Source of the DNA: Candidatus Latescibacterota bacterium
GTDB taxonomy: Bacteria > Latescibacterota > UBA2968 > UBA8231
NCBI GenBank assembly: GCA_022819745.1
Contig: JAJEGS010000039.1
Coordinates: forward strand, 1-64,000
Length of the DNA stretch: 64,000 nt
Direction: 5' to 3'
Shown here: positions 56,801 to 64,000 of the stretch, piece by piece
Position numbering within the stretch: the first letter of the stretch is position 1
Layout of the letters: each line of letters begins with the position of its first letter
The notes under the pieces: generated by a model
What the model was told of the DNA's origin: nothing
Seen by the model: the letters and a program-made list of their open reading frames with translations, nothing else
The model's database searches: none
Made by a program: the position numbers and the translations under genes

Positions 56801-57541
56801 GTCGTCCGCGTCCAAGCGGCCATCGCCCCCGTCTTCTACGACCAAGCCCTCTTCCCGCAGGGCTTGGGGCGGGTTTATCTCGTCGATGGGCAAGGCGTTG
56901 CCACCGCCGTAAAACAGGCGCAAACTCGCTGGATCAACGTCGCCGATTGCCACCCCAGCGGCCTCTAAGTCGGCTCCCGATATCCTGTAAATTCCCTCTT
57001 CCGCGACGGAGATTCGCAGCCAAGTCCCTTCCTGCAACGCGGCTTTGCGCGCTGGCCGCCGCTTGAGTGGCAATCGCCAGTTCTTGGCTTGCTCGGGATT
57101 GACGAGCAGCCCTCGGTAGAATGCTTCACCCCAAGGATCGGCAACGCGAGAGCCGCTGCTACCGGTTACGTGCAAATCAACGACGATGCGATCGTACAGA
57201 GTCCGCGTTCCATCCGCTTCGACGCGCGGGGCAAATGCCACAGGAACGACGCGCTGGCGACGCACAAAACCGCTTTCGCCGAGGAAGACCGGACCGGGCG
57301 TGGGCGCGTCGTCTTCAGCGGCGCGATCCGTCCGCGCCACGCGGGCTTCGACCAACTCCAAGCGAACCTGTCCGTCGGTCGGGACGCCGACTAAGGCACC
57401 ACGCCCCTGCTCCAATTCTCGGCCCTCGGGCAGCCAAACCAACCGCAGGCGCTGTGGCGTCTGTTCGCTTACGCGCAATTCCGCCATGGCCGCACTCCCG
57501 CAAAAAAGCGCGATCACCCAAAAACAGCATTTGAATCTCAT
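53816..57541 (-). CDS. PorU/gingipain-like C25 protein with Ser at the catalytic Cys position (1241 aa)
   Basis: In T9SS bacteria PorU is the C25 sortase that removes the CTD and attaches cargo to lipopolysaccharide. After a signal peptide (FWVIALFCGSAAMA) the N-terminal part (~170-330) contains ISVAEEGIYRISGADL and LRLFYGGGNALP, typical of PorU proteins. The C25 domain (~600-900) has IGDGSYDYKN, TVTYLGHGSLNV with H770, and PLFYTAASQVGVFDDP. In gingipains and PorU the last motif is T-A-S-C; here the Cys is S805 (codon AGT). The C-terminal ~90 residues form an FlgD/T9SS-like Ig domain (FYPNPMRDSGYF...GAYIYRIEA). First gene of the envelope cluster. Confidence 0.8.
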   Translation of the reverse strand: MRFKCCFWVIALFCGSAAMAELRVSEQTPQRLRLVWLPEGRELEQGRGALVGVPTDGQVRLELVEARVARTDRAAEDDAPTPGPVFLGESGFVRRQRVVPVAFAPRVEADGTRTLYDRIVVDLHVTGSSGSRVADPWGEAFYRGLLVNPEQAKNWRLPLKRRPARKAALQEGTWLRISVAEEGIYRISGADLEAAGVAIGDVDPASLRLFYGGGNALPIDEINPPQALREEGLVVEDGGDGRLDADDFVLFWAEPVSRWDYVPASRSFQYRHNVYTRENAYWLGFGGGGEGQRVEQRSGAVVEADPQQPTSYRERIHEEAEQFILTQLYSIKSGYTWYWEDFRGNARNFPVVVRQAASEPVAVRLGFIGVPGTQPRFSVRWNEQTIGTAAFAIPEESGQMPVTSDTLWATQGAQEGLNHLGIFHSGNPSRFDWYEVEYSRGFVAERGELFFSYPLTGTTQFRLAGFADEQPRVFEVSAGLAEVVDFAYDAQAGTVIFQDRPRDVPRHYAVGGPATWKRPMHIELDWPGDLTTRSRGADWVAIYHRDFRAAAERLAQWRAEDNRFGPPLRTMAIDVQDIYDEFSGGLLDPAAIRNFLAYAAEHWDPAPVFVALIGDGSYDYKNNSALSQGNWIPPFQDGDSTYDEWYTRVVGGDLYPDMAVGRLTVQTAAEADVVVDKIIAYDRAPELGPWQSRQALVSDDLLNRDEPGKVESFFINDSEYMARNILPNSLDLIKLYIAQFPLEGREKPRARDEFIRLFNEGALTVTYLGHGSLNVLAHESMFLLARDLDKLKNGSRLPLFYTAASQVGVFDDPVRLSMPEALLKKEDGGVIGMICATRVGWHGTNVQLANQFYWQMYHTGREHVPIGLALFEAKLVLLPRYSPNAANAYSTFRNIQRYSLFGDPATRLAMPRFQVQIDVADSLRALGEVAIVGQVLDAAGAPATAYAGQVWLQAFDSSEESDLEGYTYQQTGAPIFRGRFPVAEGRFRAAFRVPKDITYGGQNGRISAYVWSDDRPAAFGAVGGLVLAGTAEGVEADVEGPEISLRFEGAKGSTIPRQTVLLASIADPSGINITGETGHEIELAIDDELFTLTELYSVQGGDYRQGVIEFPLPELETGKHEIRLKAWDNFNNSSRETVVVTVGDDEGDTSLASVLFYPNPMRDSGYFTYELADEMRAVQIEVFSLAGRLIERLDGQTHAGYNQVPWTPPTGLANGAYIYRIEAERESGAAIARRAVLQVAK

Positions 57542-57632
57542 AAAATGGTATGGATGGGATTGGTCATTGGATCATGGTGATTGGCACTTTTAAGGTCATT
57601 CCAAGCCCTCTTTTTGTCAAGAGTATCTCACC

Positions 57633-57661
57633 TTGACTTATCGGCTCAGTGCCGCTATGTT
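57633..57661 (+). promoter_or_regulatory. Promoter of rpmB
   Basis: TTGACT (57633-57638), 17-nt spacer, TATGTT (57656-57661), 26 nt before the start codon. Confidence 0.65.
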
Positions 57662-57687
57662 TTATAGTTTCTTACAGGGAGGCACTC

Positions 57688-57915
57688 ATGGCCAGACAAT
57701 GCAGCCTGACCAAAGTTAAGGGCCTAGTTGGCAACAGCGTCAGTCACTCGCAGCGCAAAACCAAGCGCGTCCAACAGCCTAATCTCATCAAAAAGCGCAT
57801 CTTCATTCCCGAAGAAAACCGCACCGTCACCTTCCGCCTGACCGCCCGTGCCCTACGCACTTTAAACAAAAAAGGCATCCATCAGTTCCTGAAAGAAAAC
57901 GGGATCAAGGTCTGA
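57688..57915 (+). CDS. rpmB: Ribosomal protein L28
   Basis: A 75-aa component of the 50S subunit. MARQCSLTKVKGLVGNSVSHS, followed by KTKRVQQPNLIKKRIF, ENRTVTFRLTARALRTLNKKG and the C-terminal HQFLKENGIKV are the standard L28 pattern. Only one cysteine is present, so this is the zinc-free (C-minus) form. GGGAGG lies 7 nt before ATG 57688; the upstream in-frame start at 57649 would precede the transcription start. Usually rpmB pairs with rpmG, which is absent here. Confidence 0.96.
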   Translation: MARQCSLTKVKGLVGNSVSHSQRKTKRVQQPNLIKKRIFIPEENRTVTFRLTARALRTLNKKGIHQFLKENGIKV

Positions 57916-57943
57916 GCGGGCAAAAGCCCTAGCCTCCGCGCAC

Positions 57944-59059
57944 ATGAATCAAGGCGACGACGCAGCCGACGCCATCCAAGAACGAGTTCGCCACGCCCTA
58001 GCCGAAAACGCGGCCCTAAAAATTTTTGCTGGCCGCACCAAATCCTTTCTCGGACGCCACCACGAAGGAATCCCACTCGACCTCTCCGCTCTGACCGGCA
58101 TCATCAGCTACGAGCCGAACGAGTTGGTCCTAGTCGCTCGCCCCGGCACCACGCTGAGCGAAATAGAAGCTCTGTGCCGCGGCGAAAACCAGTACTTCGC
58201 TTTCGAACCACCCGCTTGGGGTGCGGCCGCGACCATCGGCGGCACCGTGGCTTGCAACCTCTCGGGGCCGCGGCGCTTTAAGATGGGTGCGCTGCGCGAT
58301 CACTTGCTCGGAGCCGAGCTGATCGACGGCTGCGGCGAGCGCATTCGCACCGGTGGCAAAGTCGTCAAAAACGTCACGGGCTACGATCTGTCCAAGGTGA
58401 TCGCTGGCTCCTTTGGGACGCTGGGAGTACTCACCGAAGTCTGCCTCAAGGTCTGGCCGCGCCCTGAAACCCAAGCAACCCTGTTCATTCACGGGTTGAC
58501 GTCCACCGCGGCATTGGCGCGAATTATCGCCTGGGCGGCGCGGCCCCTCCAAATCACAGGCCTAGTCTGCGACGCCGACCGGTTAGCCGCCCGCGTCGAA
58601 GGCCCAGAGCCAGCGGTGCGGGCACAGCTAGCAACGTTGCGCGAAGAAGAATCAGCCGAGTCGGAGATAATAGAAGAGGCAGAATCGCAAGCCTTCTGGC
58701 GGAGCTGGCGCGAGCTGGAATGGCTGATCCCAGCCGAGGGTCAACAGCGCTGGCGCTTTTCTGGACCGCCGACCAAAATGGCGCAATTAATGAAAGCGCT
58801 AGAGGCCGAGGGACTGAGCCGCTGGGGACTGGACTGGGCTGGCGGCTTGCTGTGGGCATTGTTGCCAGTGACCGCCCAAGCCGCGCATTTGCATCGCACC
58901 GCCGCGCGCCACCAAGCCATCGGCTGGCGCTTTGCAGCCGACGAACACAACGAAGACGCCTTTACTCCGCTCAGCACCGGCGCGGCGCGCATGAACCAGA
59001 TGCTCAAGCGCGCCCTCGATCCACAAGGCATCTTCAACCCCGGTAAAATGTACGCCTAA
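57944..59059 (+). CDS. glcE: GlcE-like FAD-binding oxidoreductase (371 aa)
   Basis: Resembles the GlcE subunit of the three-part glycolate oxidase. The PCMH-type FAD-binding domain has LDLSALTGIISYEPNELVLVARPGTTLSEIE, PPAWGAAATIGGTVACNLSGPRR, LGAELIDGCGERIRTGGKVVKNVTGYDLSKV and GSFGTLGVLTEVCLKVWP. The C-terminal FAD-linked oxidase region ends DPQGIFNPGKMYA. glcD and glcF are not next to it, which is unusual. It starts 28 nt after rpmB without a good ribosome site and may be co-transcribed. Its end overlaps the convergent dehydratase gene by 4 nt. Other PCMH/lactate-type dehydrogenases are possible. Confidence 0.88.
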   Translation: MNQGDDAADAIQERVRHALAENAALKIFAGRTKSFLGRHHEGIPLDLSALTGIISYEPNELVLVARPGTTLSEIEALCRGENQYFAFEPPAWGAAATIGGTVACNLSGPRRFKMGALRDHLLGAELIDGCGERIRTGGKVVKNVTGYDLSKVIAGSFGTLGVLTEVCLKVWPRPETQATLFIHGLTSTAALARIIAWAARPLQITGLVCDADRLAARVEGPEPAVRAQLATLREEESAESEIIEEAESQAFWRSWRELEWLIPAEGQQRWRFSGPPTKMAQLMKALEAEGLSRWGLDWAGGLLWALLPVTAQAAHLHRTAARHQAIGWRFAADEHNEDAFTPLSTGAARMNQMLKRALDPQGIFNPGKMYA

Positions 59060-60240
59060 TATATCTCGCCTGGACGATAGCCCGGCGGCGGCATCTTCCG
59101 TTCGCTGAGCCACAGCGACCGCCCAACCCGCGCCTGGACGTATTGATAGTCATAGCTCGTATCTGGAGCGGCGATGTTGCCCTGCGACGGATATTGGGCA
59201 ATCGCCTCCTCGACCAAGTCCACGCCCAGCCCGGGCGCATCCGGCACCGCGATATGGCTATCGACGACTTCGGGCTGACCGGTCATCACCTCGTAGCGCT
59301 GCGGCACATCGTCGGCTAGGTGCTCCAAGATCAGGAAATTGGGCAGCGTGGCCATTAGGTGAACGGCCGCCATTTCGGCTACCGGCCCCAGCGAGCCGTC
59401 GTGCGGAGCCATCGTACAGTAGTGCACCTCGGCCATAGCGGCGATCTTCTTCATCTGCGACAGCCCCCCAGCGCGGCCCGTATCCGGCTGCACCACATCG
59501 ATGATTTCGCGCTCAATCAGTTCCTTTACCCCCCAAATAGTGGCGTGGCGTTCGCCCGCGGCAATGGGAATATCTACTGCGTCGGCAACCCGAGCGAGGG
59601 CGTCGATGTTTTCAGGGGCTACTGGATCCTCGTAAAACAGCAGGTCGTAGTCTTCGAGTGCGTGGCCCAAGGCAATGGCGTCGCGCGTCGTCAGCCAAGG
59701 CGGGCCGTGGACATCGACCATGAGATCCACCTCGTCGCCGACTTCCTTGCGGATGGCAGCGACCGTTTCGACGCAGTTGTTGATTCCCCCGGTCTTGATC
59801 GCCGTATAGCCTTGATCGACCAAGGTGCGCGCCCGCTCTGTTTCATGCGCGTGGGCATAGACCCGCACCCGGTCGCGCATCTTGCCGCCCAAAAGATTCC
59901 ACACCGGCTGCTCAAGGGCCTTGCCCTTGATGTCCCACAAGGCCATCTCAATGCCGGTCATGGCACCAGAGCCGACGATGCCGGTCATGCCGTGGCCCAT
60001 CATCGCCACCTGCATCTTGCCCCACAGCCGCTCAATGTGGAACGGGTCTTCGCCGATCATCAAAGGCGTTAGATCGTGGATGGCCGTTTCGACCACGCGC
60101 GGCCAGCCCGAGGCTTCGCCCACGCCGTAGATGCCAGCGTCGGTTTCGACCTTGACGAAGAGCCAGTTGCGCGCCGACCAACCACTCGCCTGCGGCGGCG
60201 CACACTGCATCAAATAGGTCTTGATCTGAGTAATTTTCAT
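59056..60240 (-). CDS. Mandelate racemase/galactonate dehydratase-type enolase-superfamily enzyme (394 aa)
   Basis: Probably a sugar-acid dehydratase acting in the cytosol. The N-terminal capping domain (MKITQIKTYLMQCAPP, IYGVGEASG) precedes a barrel with acidic metal ligands in VDVHGPPWLT (Asp, with the D-x-H motif of galactonate dehydratases), FYEDPVAPEN and AAGERHATIWG. The catalytic His lies in MAPHDGSLGPVAEMAAVH. ATG 60240 follows GGGGAG; an upstream in-frame extension is discarded. Substrate (galactonate, gluconate or another acid) cannot be fixed. A different branch of the superfamily from the pair at 23169-26029. Confidence 0.85.
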   Translation of the reverse strand: MKITQIKTYLMQCAPPQASGWSARNWLFVKVETDAGIYGVGEASGWPRVVETAIHDLTPLMIGEDPFHIERLWGKMQVAMMGHGMTGIVGSGAMTGIEMALWDIKGKALEQPVWNLLGGKMRDRVRVYAHAHETERARTLVDQGYTAIKTGGINNCVETVAAIRKEVGDEVDLMVDVHGPPWLTTRDAIALGHALEDYDLLFYEDPVAPENIDALARVADAVDIPIAAGERHATIWGVKELIEREIIDVVQPDTGRAGGLSQMKKIAAMAEVHYCTMAPHDGSLGPVAEMAAVHLMATLPNFLILEHLADDVPQRYEVMTGQPEVVDSHIAVPDAPGLGVDLVEEAIAQYPSQGNIAAPDTSYDYQYVQARVGRSLWLSERKMPPPGYRPGEIY

Positions 60241-60322
60241 AGCGGTCTCCCCGTGTTGCAATGAAGCGACAAGTATAATTCATAGAGCGAAATCAATCCA
60301 TTGGCAGCACTCTGTGCATAGA

Positions 60323-60351
60323 TTGACAGGCATATTTTCAATACTTAGCTT
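60323..60351 (+). promoter_or_regulatory. Promoter of ispB-apbE-secD unit
   Basis: TTGACA (60323-60328), a 17-nt spacer and TAGCTT (60346-60351), in an AT-rich gap divergent from the dehydratase gene. Leader about 43 nt. Confidence 0.65.
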
Positions 60352-60400
60352 CTAAATTTTCTATTTATTTAGCGATTTAATTTCGACAGATGCCTTTCTC

Positions 60401-61369
60401 ATGGATCCCTGCATAGGTCTGATCGATCAAGAACTGGCCCGGTTTGAAAAGCGGCTCAACGCCGAACTCAATGCCGATGTCGAGCTGGTCCACATCATTG
60501 CCCGCTACATGGCCACCCTCAAGGGCAAGCGCCTTCGGCCAGCCCTCATCCTGCTCGTGGCCAAAGCGTCTGGCCGCTGGAACGAACAGCTAATCGACAC
60601 GGCCGTGGCCGTCGAAATGATTCACGCCGCCACCATGGCCCACGACGACGTAGTGGACTCAGCAACCATGCGCCGGGGCCGCGAGACGGTCAACGAGCGC
60701 TGGACCGGGCAGACCGCCGTGCTCATGGGCGACTTTCTGCTCGCGCGCGCCCTGCGCCTGCTGATCGAGATCGGCAATCTGCAGGTCCTAAGCGCAGTCG
60801 CGCACGCCACCGAGCGGCTGAGCATAGGCGAAATTTTTGAAATCCAGATCGGCACTCAGTGCGATACGCGCGAAGAGTCGTACTTTGCCATGGTCAGCGA
60901 CAAAACGGCTTCCCTAATCTCGGCCGCAGCGCGGATTGGCGCGATTCTCGCCGGCGCATCAGACGAGATCGTGCAATCTATGGGTCGCTACGGAGAATTG
61001 CTCGGCCGCGCCTTCCAAGTCGCCGACGACATCCTCGACCTCACCAGCGATCAGGCGACTATGGGCAAGCCCGTCGGACACGACCTGCGCGAAGGCAAGA
61101 TCACCTTGCCATTGATACGCGCCTTACAGCAAGCCCCGTCAGCGGCGCAGGTCGAGATGGAGGCCCTTTTGGCCCGGCCCGACAAAGACGAAGCCGAATG
61201 GGCGCAGATCGTAGCCTTTGTCGAAGAGCACCGAGGAGTCGCCGCTGCCACCGAGACCGCACACGAATACGCCGCCCAAGCTCAGCAATGCCTAAAAGTT
61301 CTGACCCCTTCCCCGGCCCGCGCCGCGCTAGAACGAGCCGTGCAACTCGTCGTCGAACGCAACAATTGA
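60401..61369 (+). CDS. ispB: Polyprenyl diphosphate synthase (322 aa)
   Basis: A trans-isoprenyl diphosphate synthase, probably making the quinone side chain (octaprenyl or similar). The first aspartate-rich motif is MAHDDVVDSATMRRG (DDxxD, near residue 85), the second is QVADDILDLTSD, and LKGKRLRPALILLVAKASG contains the IPP-binding Arg. The length and absence of a signal peptide are typical for the long-chain all-trans family. The two residues before the first DDxxD are small (MAHDD), consistent with long product chains. apbE begins 12 nt later. Confidence 0.93.
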   Translation: MDPCIGLIDQELARFEKRLNAELNADVELVHIIARYMATLKGKRLRPALILLVAKASGRWNEQLIDTAVAVEMIHAATMAHDDVVDSATMRRGRETVNERWTGQTAVLMGDFLLARALRLLIEIGNLQVLSAVAHATERLSIGEIFEIQIGTQCDTREESYFAMVSDKTASLISAAARIGAILAGASDEIVQSMGRYGELLGRAFQVADDILDLTSDQATMGKPVGHDLREGKITLPLIRALQQAPSAAQVEMEALLARPDKDEAEWAQIVAFVEEHRGVAAATETAHEYAAQAQQCLKVLTPSPARAALERAVQLVVERNN

Positions 61370-61381
61370 CGCGACTGACTC

Positions 61382-62419
61382 ATGCTCAAGCGCAGTCTGC
61401 TGGCCGTCGGCGGTTTGGCCGTGGTCCTGTACTTTCTGCCGTCGCCCCGGCCCGCCGTGCCGGTGCGCGCCGACCGCCTCTTATTGGGAACCCTCGTCAC
61501 GGTCAAGCTCTACGGCGACGAAGCAGTGGTTCGCCCGCACCTAGAGGCGGCGTACGCGGAATTCGCCCGCGTCGATTCGTCGATGAGCCACTACCGCGCG
61601 GACAGCGCATTGCGGCGGCTAGAGCAACAGGCGCGATTCGCCCCAACGCGCGGCCCGACCGGGCTGATTGCGGTCTTGACGCGCAGCCAGCACTTCGCCG
61701 CGTTGACCGATGGAGCTTTTGACTGCACGGTGGGGGCGTTGACAAGCCTGTGGAACTTCCCCGATGCGTCAGCGCCGCCAGCGCCAGCGCAGATCGATTC
61801 GGCGCTGGCGCTAGTGGGCTACGAAGGCTTGGAGGTTGCCTCCCAGTCGTTTCGGATGACCAAGCCGGGGCTGCGGTTGGATCTGGGAGCGGCGGCCAAG
61901 GGCTACGCGGTTGACCAAGCCGTGGCGGCCATGCAGGAGTTGCAAGTGGAGGCCGGGATTATTGAGGCTGGGGGCGATATTCGCTATTGGGGCGAAAAGC
62001 CGGGCGGGCGGCCTTGGCTCTTTGGGGTGCAGCACCCGCGCAACCCAGAGCAGTACATAGCAGTAGAAGACCTCGGGCTCGCGGCGATTGCGACCTCGGG
62101 CGACTACGAGCAGTACTTTGATTGGGAAGGCGAGCGCTATCACCACCTGCTCGACCCCAAGACTGGCTATCCAGCGCGGGCTAGCATAAGCGCCACCGTG
62201 TGGGCTGCGACCGCACTGGACGCCGACATTCTGTCAACCGCGGTCTTCGTCTTAGGGCCTGAGCAAGGGCTGGCGCTGGTCGAGGGCCTAACGGATGTCG
62301 AGGGCTTCATTTTTTTTGCGCGAGACGGACAGCTCATGCACCGGGCGTCAACCGGGCTGCGCGGCCGCTTTCGCTTTTGCAATAGCAACAAACCTTCGCC
62401 GGGCTGCGCTCGGCACTAG
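61382..62419 (+). CDS. apbE: FAD:protein FMN transferase ApbE (345 aa)
   Basis: Attaches FMN covalently to periplasmic flavoproteins such as NqrC/RnfG. The N-terminal hydrophobic segment (SLLAVGGLAVVLYFLP) acts as signal or anchor. The ApbE domain contains LLGTLVTVKLYGD, DSSMSHYRADSALRRLE, DLGAAAKGYAVDQAVAAM, IIEAGGDIRYWGEKPGG and TSGDYEQYFDWEGERYHHLLDPKTGYPA. No Nqr/Rnf or NosR gene is present in the window. The last residues (NSNKPSPGCARH) are not conserved and may come from an inserted short repeat. secD starts 18 nt downstream. Confidence 0.93.
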   Translation: MLKRSLLAVGGLAVVLYFLPSPRPAVPVRADRLLLGTLVTVKLYGDEAVVRPHLEAAYAEFARVDSSMSHYRADSALRRLEQQARFAPTRGPTGLIAVLTRSQHFAALTDGAFDCTVGALTSLWNFPDASAPPAPAQIDSALALVGYEGLEVASQSFRMTKPGLRLDLGAAAKGYAVDQAVAAMQELQVEAGIIEAGGDIRYWGEKPGGRPWLFGVQHPRNPEQYIAVEDLGLAAIATSGDYEQYFDWEGERYHHLLDPKTGYPARASISATVWAATALDADILSTAVFVLGPEQGLALVEGLTDVEGFIFFARDGQLMHRASTGLRGRFRFCNSNKPSPGCARH

Positions 62420-62437
62420 CGGAGTAAAGACCAATTT

Positions 62438-64000
62438 ATGAAACGCAATCGGAAACTCGTGCTGATCGTGGCACTAATCGCCGCGGCAGTGTACTACCTG
62501 CTGCCGAGCGTGGAATTTTACAGCATGGCGGACGACGAGCGAGAGGCCATGGAGCTAAAATCTCCCGGGCAACTCGTCGATCTGAAAAAGCGCTCGCTCA
62601 ATTTGGGGCTGGATTTGCAGGGCGGCATCCACCTCGTCCTAGAGGTCAAGACCGAGGGGATGGAGCAGCAGGAAGCCCAAGATGCAGTCGCCCAAGCCCA
62701 GGAAGTCATCCGCAACCGCGTCGATCAGTTTGGGGTGGCCGAGCCGACTATTCAGCGCCAAGGCGACAATCGCATCATCATCGAATTGCCCGGCGTCCAA
62801 GACGTGCAGCGCGCCAAGGACCTAGTAGGCCAGACTGCACTGCTCGAATTCCAGCTCCTCGAACCCGCTGAAGATCGCACTCGCCTGATCCAGCGCATCG
62901 ACCAAGTGCTGGCTCCGAAAGAAGAGGACACAGAGGAAGAAGAAGACCTCCTCCTTTCCTCCACACCAGAAAGCGCGCCCCTCTCCTCCATGCTCAGCCC
63001 CACCGGCGAAGACCTCACGGTCTCGGGCCGCGACTTGCTGCGCGTCAAGAACTTGCTCAACACCTCAGAAGCTCAAGAACTCATCCCCGCAGACGTGGAA
63101 TTTCTCTTTTCAAGCAAGCCCGCTGGGGCCGAGGGCAATGAGTTCTACTTCCTCTACTTGGTGCGCAAAAAGCCGGAGATGACCGGGCACATGATTCAGG
63201 ACGCCTTTGTCTCCATCGGCCAAGTAGTAGAGTACATGGGCCAGCCCATCGTCAATTTCTCAACCACCGATGAAGGCGTGCGGCTCTTCAGCCGCATTAC
63301 GGGTTCGCACATCGGCGAGCGCATGGCCATCGTCCTCGACGAATCGGTGTACTCAGCCCCGGTCATCCGAACCAAAATCAGCGAGGGTCGCGGCATCATC
63401 ACCGGCAGCGGCACCCAAGAAGAGGCCAAAGACCTCGCCATCGTGCTGCGGGCCGGCGCGCTACCAGCCGAAGTCGAGATCATCGAAGACCGCACGGTCG
63501 GCCCCTCGCTCGGGCGCGACTCTATTGAGCAAGGCAAGACCGCAGCCATCTACAGCATGGTACTGGTCGTGATCTTCATGGTCCTCTACTACCGCGCCGC
63601 CGGGCTGATCGCCGACTGCGCCCTCCTGCTCAACATGCTCTTCATCATGGCGGTCCTAGCCGGTTTTCACGCCACGCTGACCTTGCCCGGCATTGCCGGC
63701 ATCATCCTGACCATCGGCATGGCCGTTGACGCCAATGTACTGATCTTCGAACGCATCCGCGAAGAGCTGCGCTCGGGCAAGACCGTGCGCGCGGCCATAG
63801 ATTCCGGCTACGGCCACGCGCTCTCGGCCATCATCGACGCCAACGTAACCACGTTCCTCGTCGGCATCGTGCTCTATCAGTTCGGCACCGGGCCGATCCG
63901 CGGCTTTGCTTTGACCCTGTGCATCGGCATCATCTCCAGCCTCTTCACGGCCTTCTTTGTAACTCGCACGATCTTCGAGCTGATTACCCGGAAGTCGGAG
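62438..64000 (+). CDS. secD: Protein translocase subunit SecD (partial)
   Basis: An RND-like membrane protein that uses the proton gradient to assist Sec export. The frame opens at ATG 62438 and runs past the window end (521 codons seen). TM1 is LVLIVALIAAAVYYLLP. The periplasmic P1 domain starts GLDLQGGIHLVLEV and RNRVDQFGVAEPTIQRQG, with an acidic insertion (EEDTEEEEDLLL) near residue 165. The TM block has VLRAGALPAEVEI, GPSLGRDSIEQGK and GMAVDANVLIFERIREELR. secF is expected just beyond the window, since the length suggests that SecD ends soon. Confidence 0.95.
   Translation, partial: MKRNRKLVLIVALIAAAVYYLLPSVEFYSMADDEREAMELKSPGQLVDLKKRSLNLGLDLQGGIHLVLEVKTEGMEQQEAQDAVAQAQEVIRNRVDQFGVAEPTIQRQGDNRIIIELPGVQDVQRAKDLVGQTALLEFQLLEPAEDRTRLIQRIDQVLAPKEEDTEEEEDLLLSSTPESAPLSSMLSPTGEDLTVSGRDLLRVKNLLNTSEAQELIPADVEFLFSSKPAGAEGNEFYFLYLVRKKPEMTGHMIQDAFVSIGQVVEYMGQPIVNFSTTDEGVRLFSRITGSHIGERMAIVLDESVYSAPVIRTKISEGRGIITGSGTQEEAKDLAIVLRAGALPAEVEIIEDRTVGPSLGRDSIEQGKTAAIYSMVLVVIFMVLYYRAAGLIADCALLLNMLFIMAVLAGFHATLTLPGIAGIILTIGMAVDANVLIFERIREELRSGKTVRAAIDSGYGHALSAIIDANVTTFLVGIVLYQFGTGPIRGFALTLCIGIISSLFTAFFVTRTIFELITRKSE

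Noticed and set aside
55814..56968. 384-aa plus-strand ORF opposite the PorU-like gene
   Set aside because: Shadow ORF; the minus-strand frame has clear C25 and PorU motifs.

Overview
The window is a 64-kb piece of a GC-rich bacterial chromosome, mostly densely packed core genes with one accessory stretch at the left end. Three things point to the Fibrobacterota-Chlorobiota-Bacteroidota (FCB) superphylum. These are a TonB receptor with a CarboxypepD_reg-like N-domain, PorV-type outer-membrane proteins, and several large secreted proteins ending in a 'YPNP...GR...G.Y' type IX secretion (T9SS)-like C-terminal domain next to a gingipain/PorU-like C25 protein. The tandem enolase-superfamily genes, M19 dipeptidases and Gfo/Idh oxidoreductase remind me of uncultured FCB lineages such as Latescibacterota. 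That is a judgement from memory; no search was run.

Layout. (1) 1-3570 is accessory: the end of an IS1595-type transposase, tiny minus-strand ORFs, an ankyrin-repeat lipoprotein, then a 540-nt gene-free stretch that folds into two related stem-loop domains plus a possible anti-Shine-Dalgarno switch upstream of a small ORF. (2) 3618-8378: two tandem M19 dipeptidases, then ilvBN ending in a strong hairpin. (3) 8429-11302: TonB receptor; 11557-12576: Gfo/Idh oxidoreductase. (4) 12758-19828: one long probable operon, ppdK-parA-parB-SUMF1-like lipoprotein-larB-mobA. (5) 19790-22855: ctaB (minus) and ligA (plus). (6) 22852-30032, minus strand: argR-argB-argD-argH followed by two paralogous enolase-superfamily genes and a small membrane protein, headed by a promoter overlapped by an ARG-box-like palindrome. 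(7) 30109-35060, minus: tilS-ftsH-folP-cdaA, divergent from lexA; the two promoters share their -35 region. (8) 35206-42113, plus: lexA, glycerate kinase, a PorV-like protein, era, purD, folB, folK, panC. (9) 42224-57541, minus: 15 kb of cell-envelope and secretion genes (PorU-like C25, PorV, M6-like and M30-like CTD proteins, a metallopeptidase/PD40/barrel protein, two DUF5683-like proteins) with an adenine methylase inside. (10) 57688-64000: rpmB, a GlcE-like flavoprotein, a sugar-acid dehydratase (minus), a polyprenyl synthase, ApbE and the start of secD.

Most promising for follow-up: the tandem RNA-like leader at 2425-2909; the secretion cluster, in which the PorU-like protein has Ser in place of the catalytic Cys and the M6-like protein has lost HExxH; CdaA with DRA instead of DGA; and ArgR with Glu-Asn in place of the arginine-binding Asp pair. 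Several promoters (TTGnnn, 17-nt spacer, TAnnnT) lie so close to their start codons that argR, ligA and the gene at 37251 look leaderless. No tRNA, rRNA or CRISPR array was seen.
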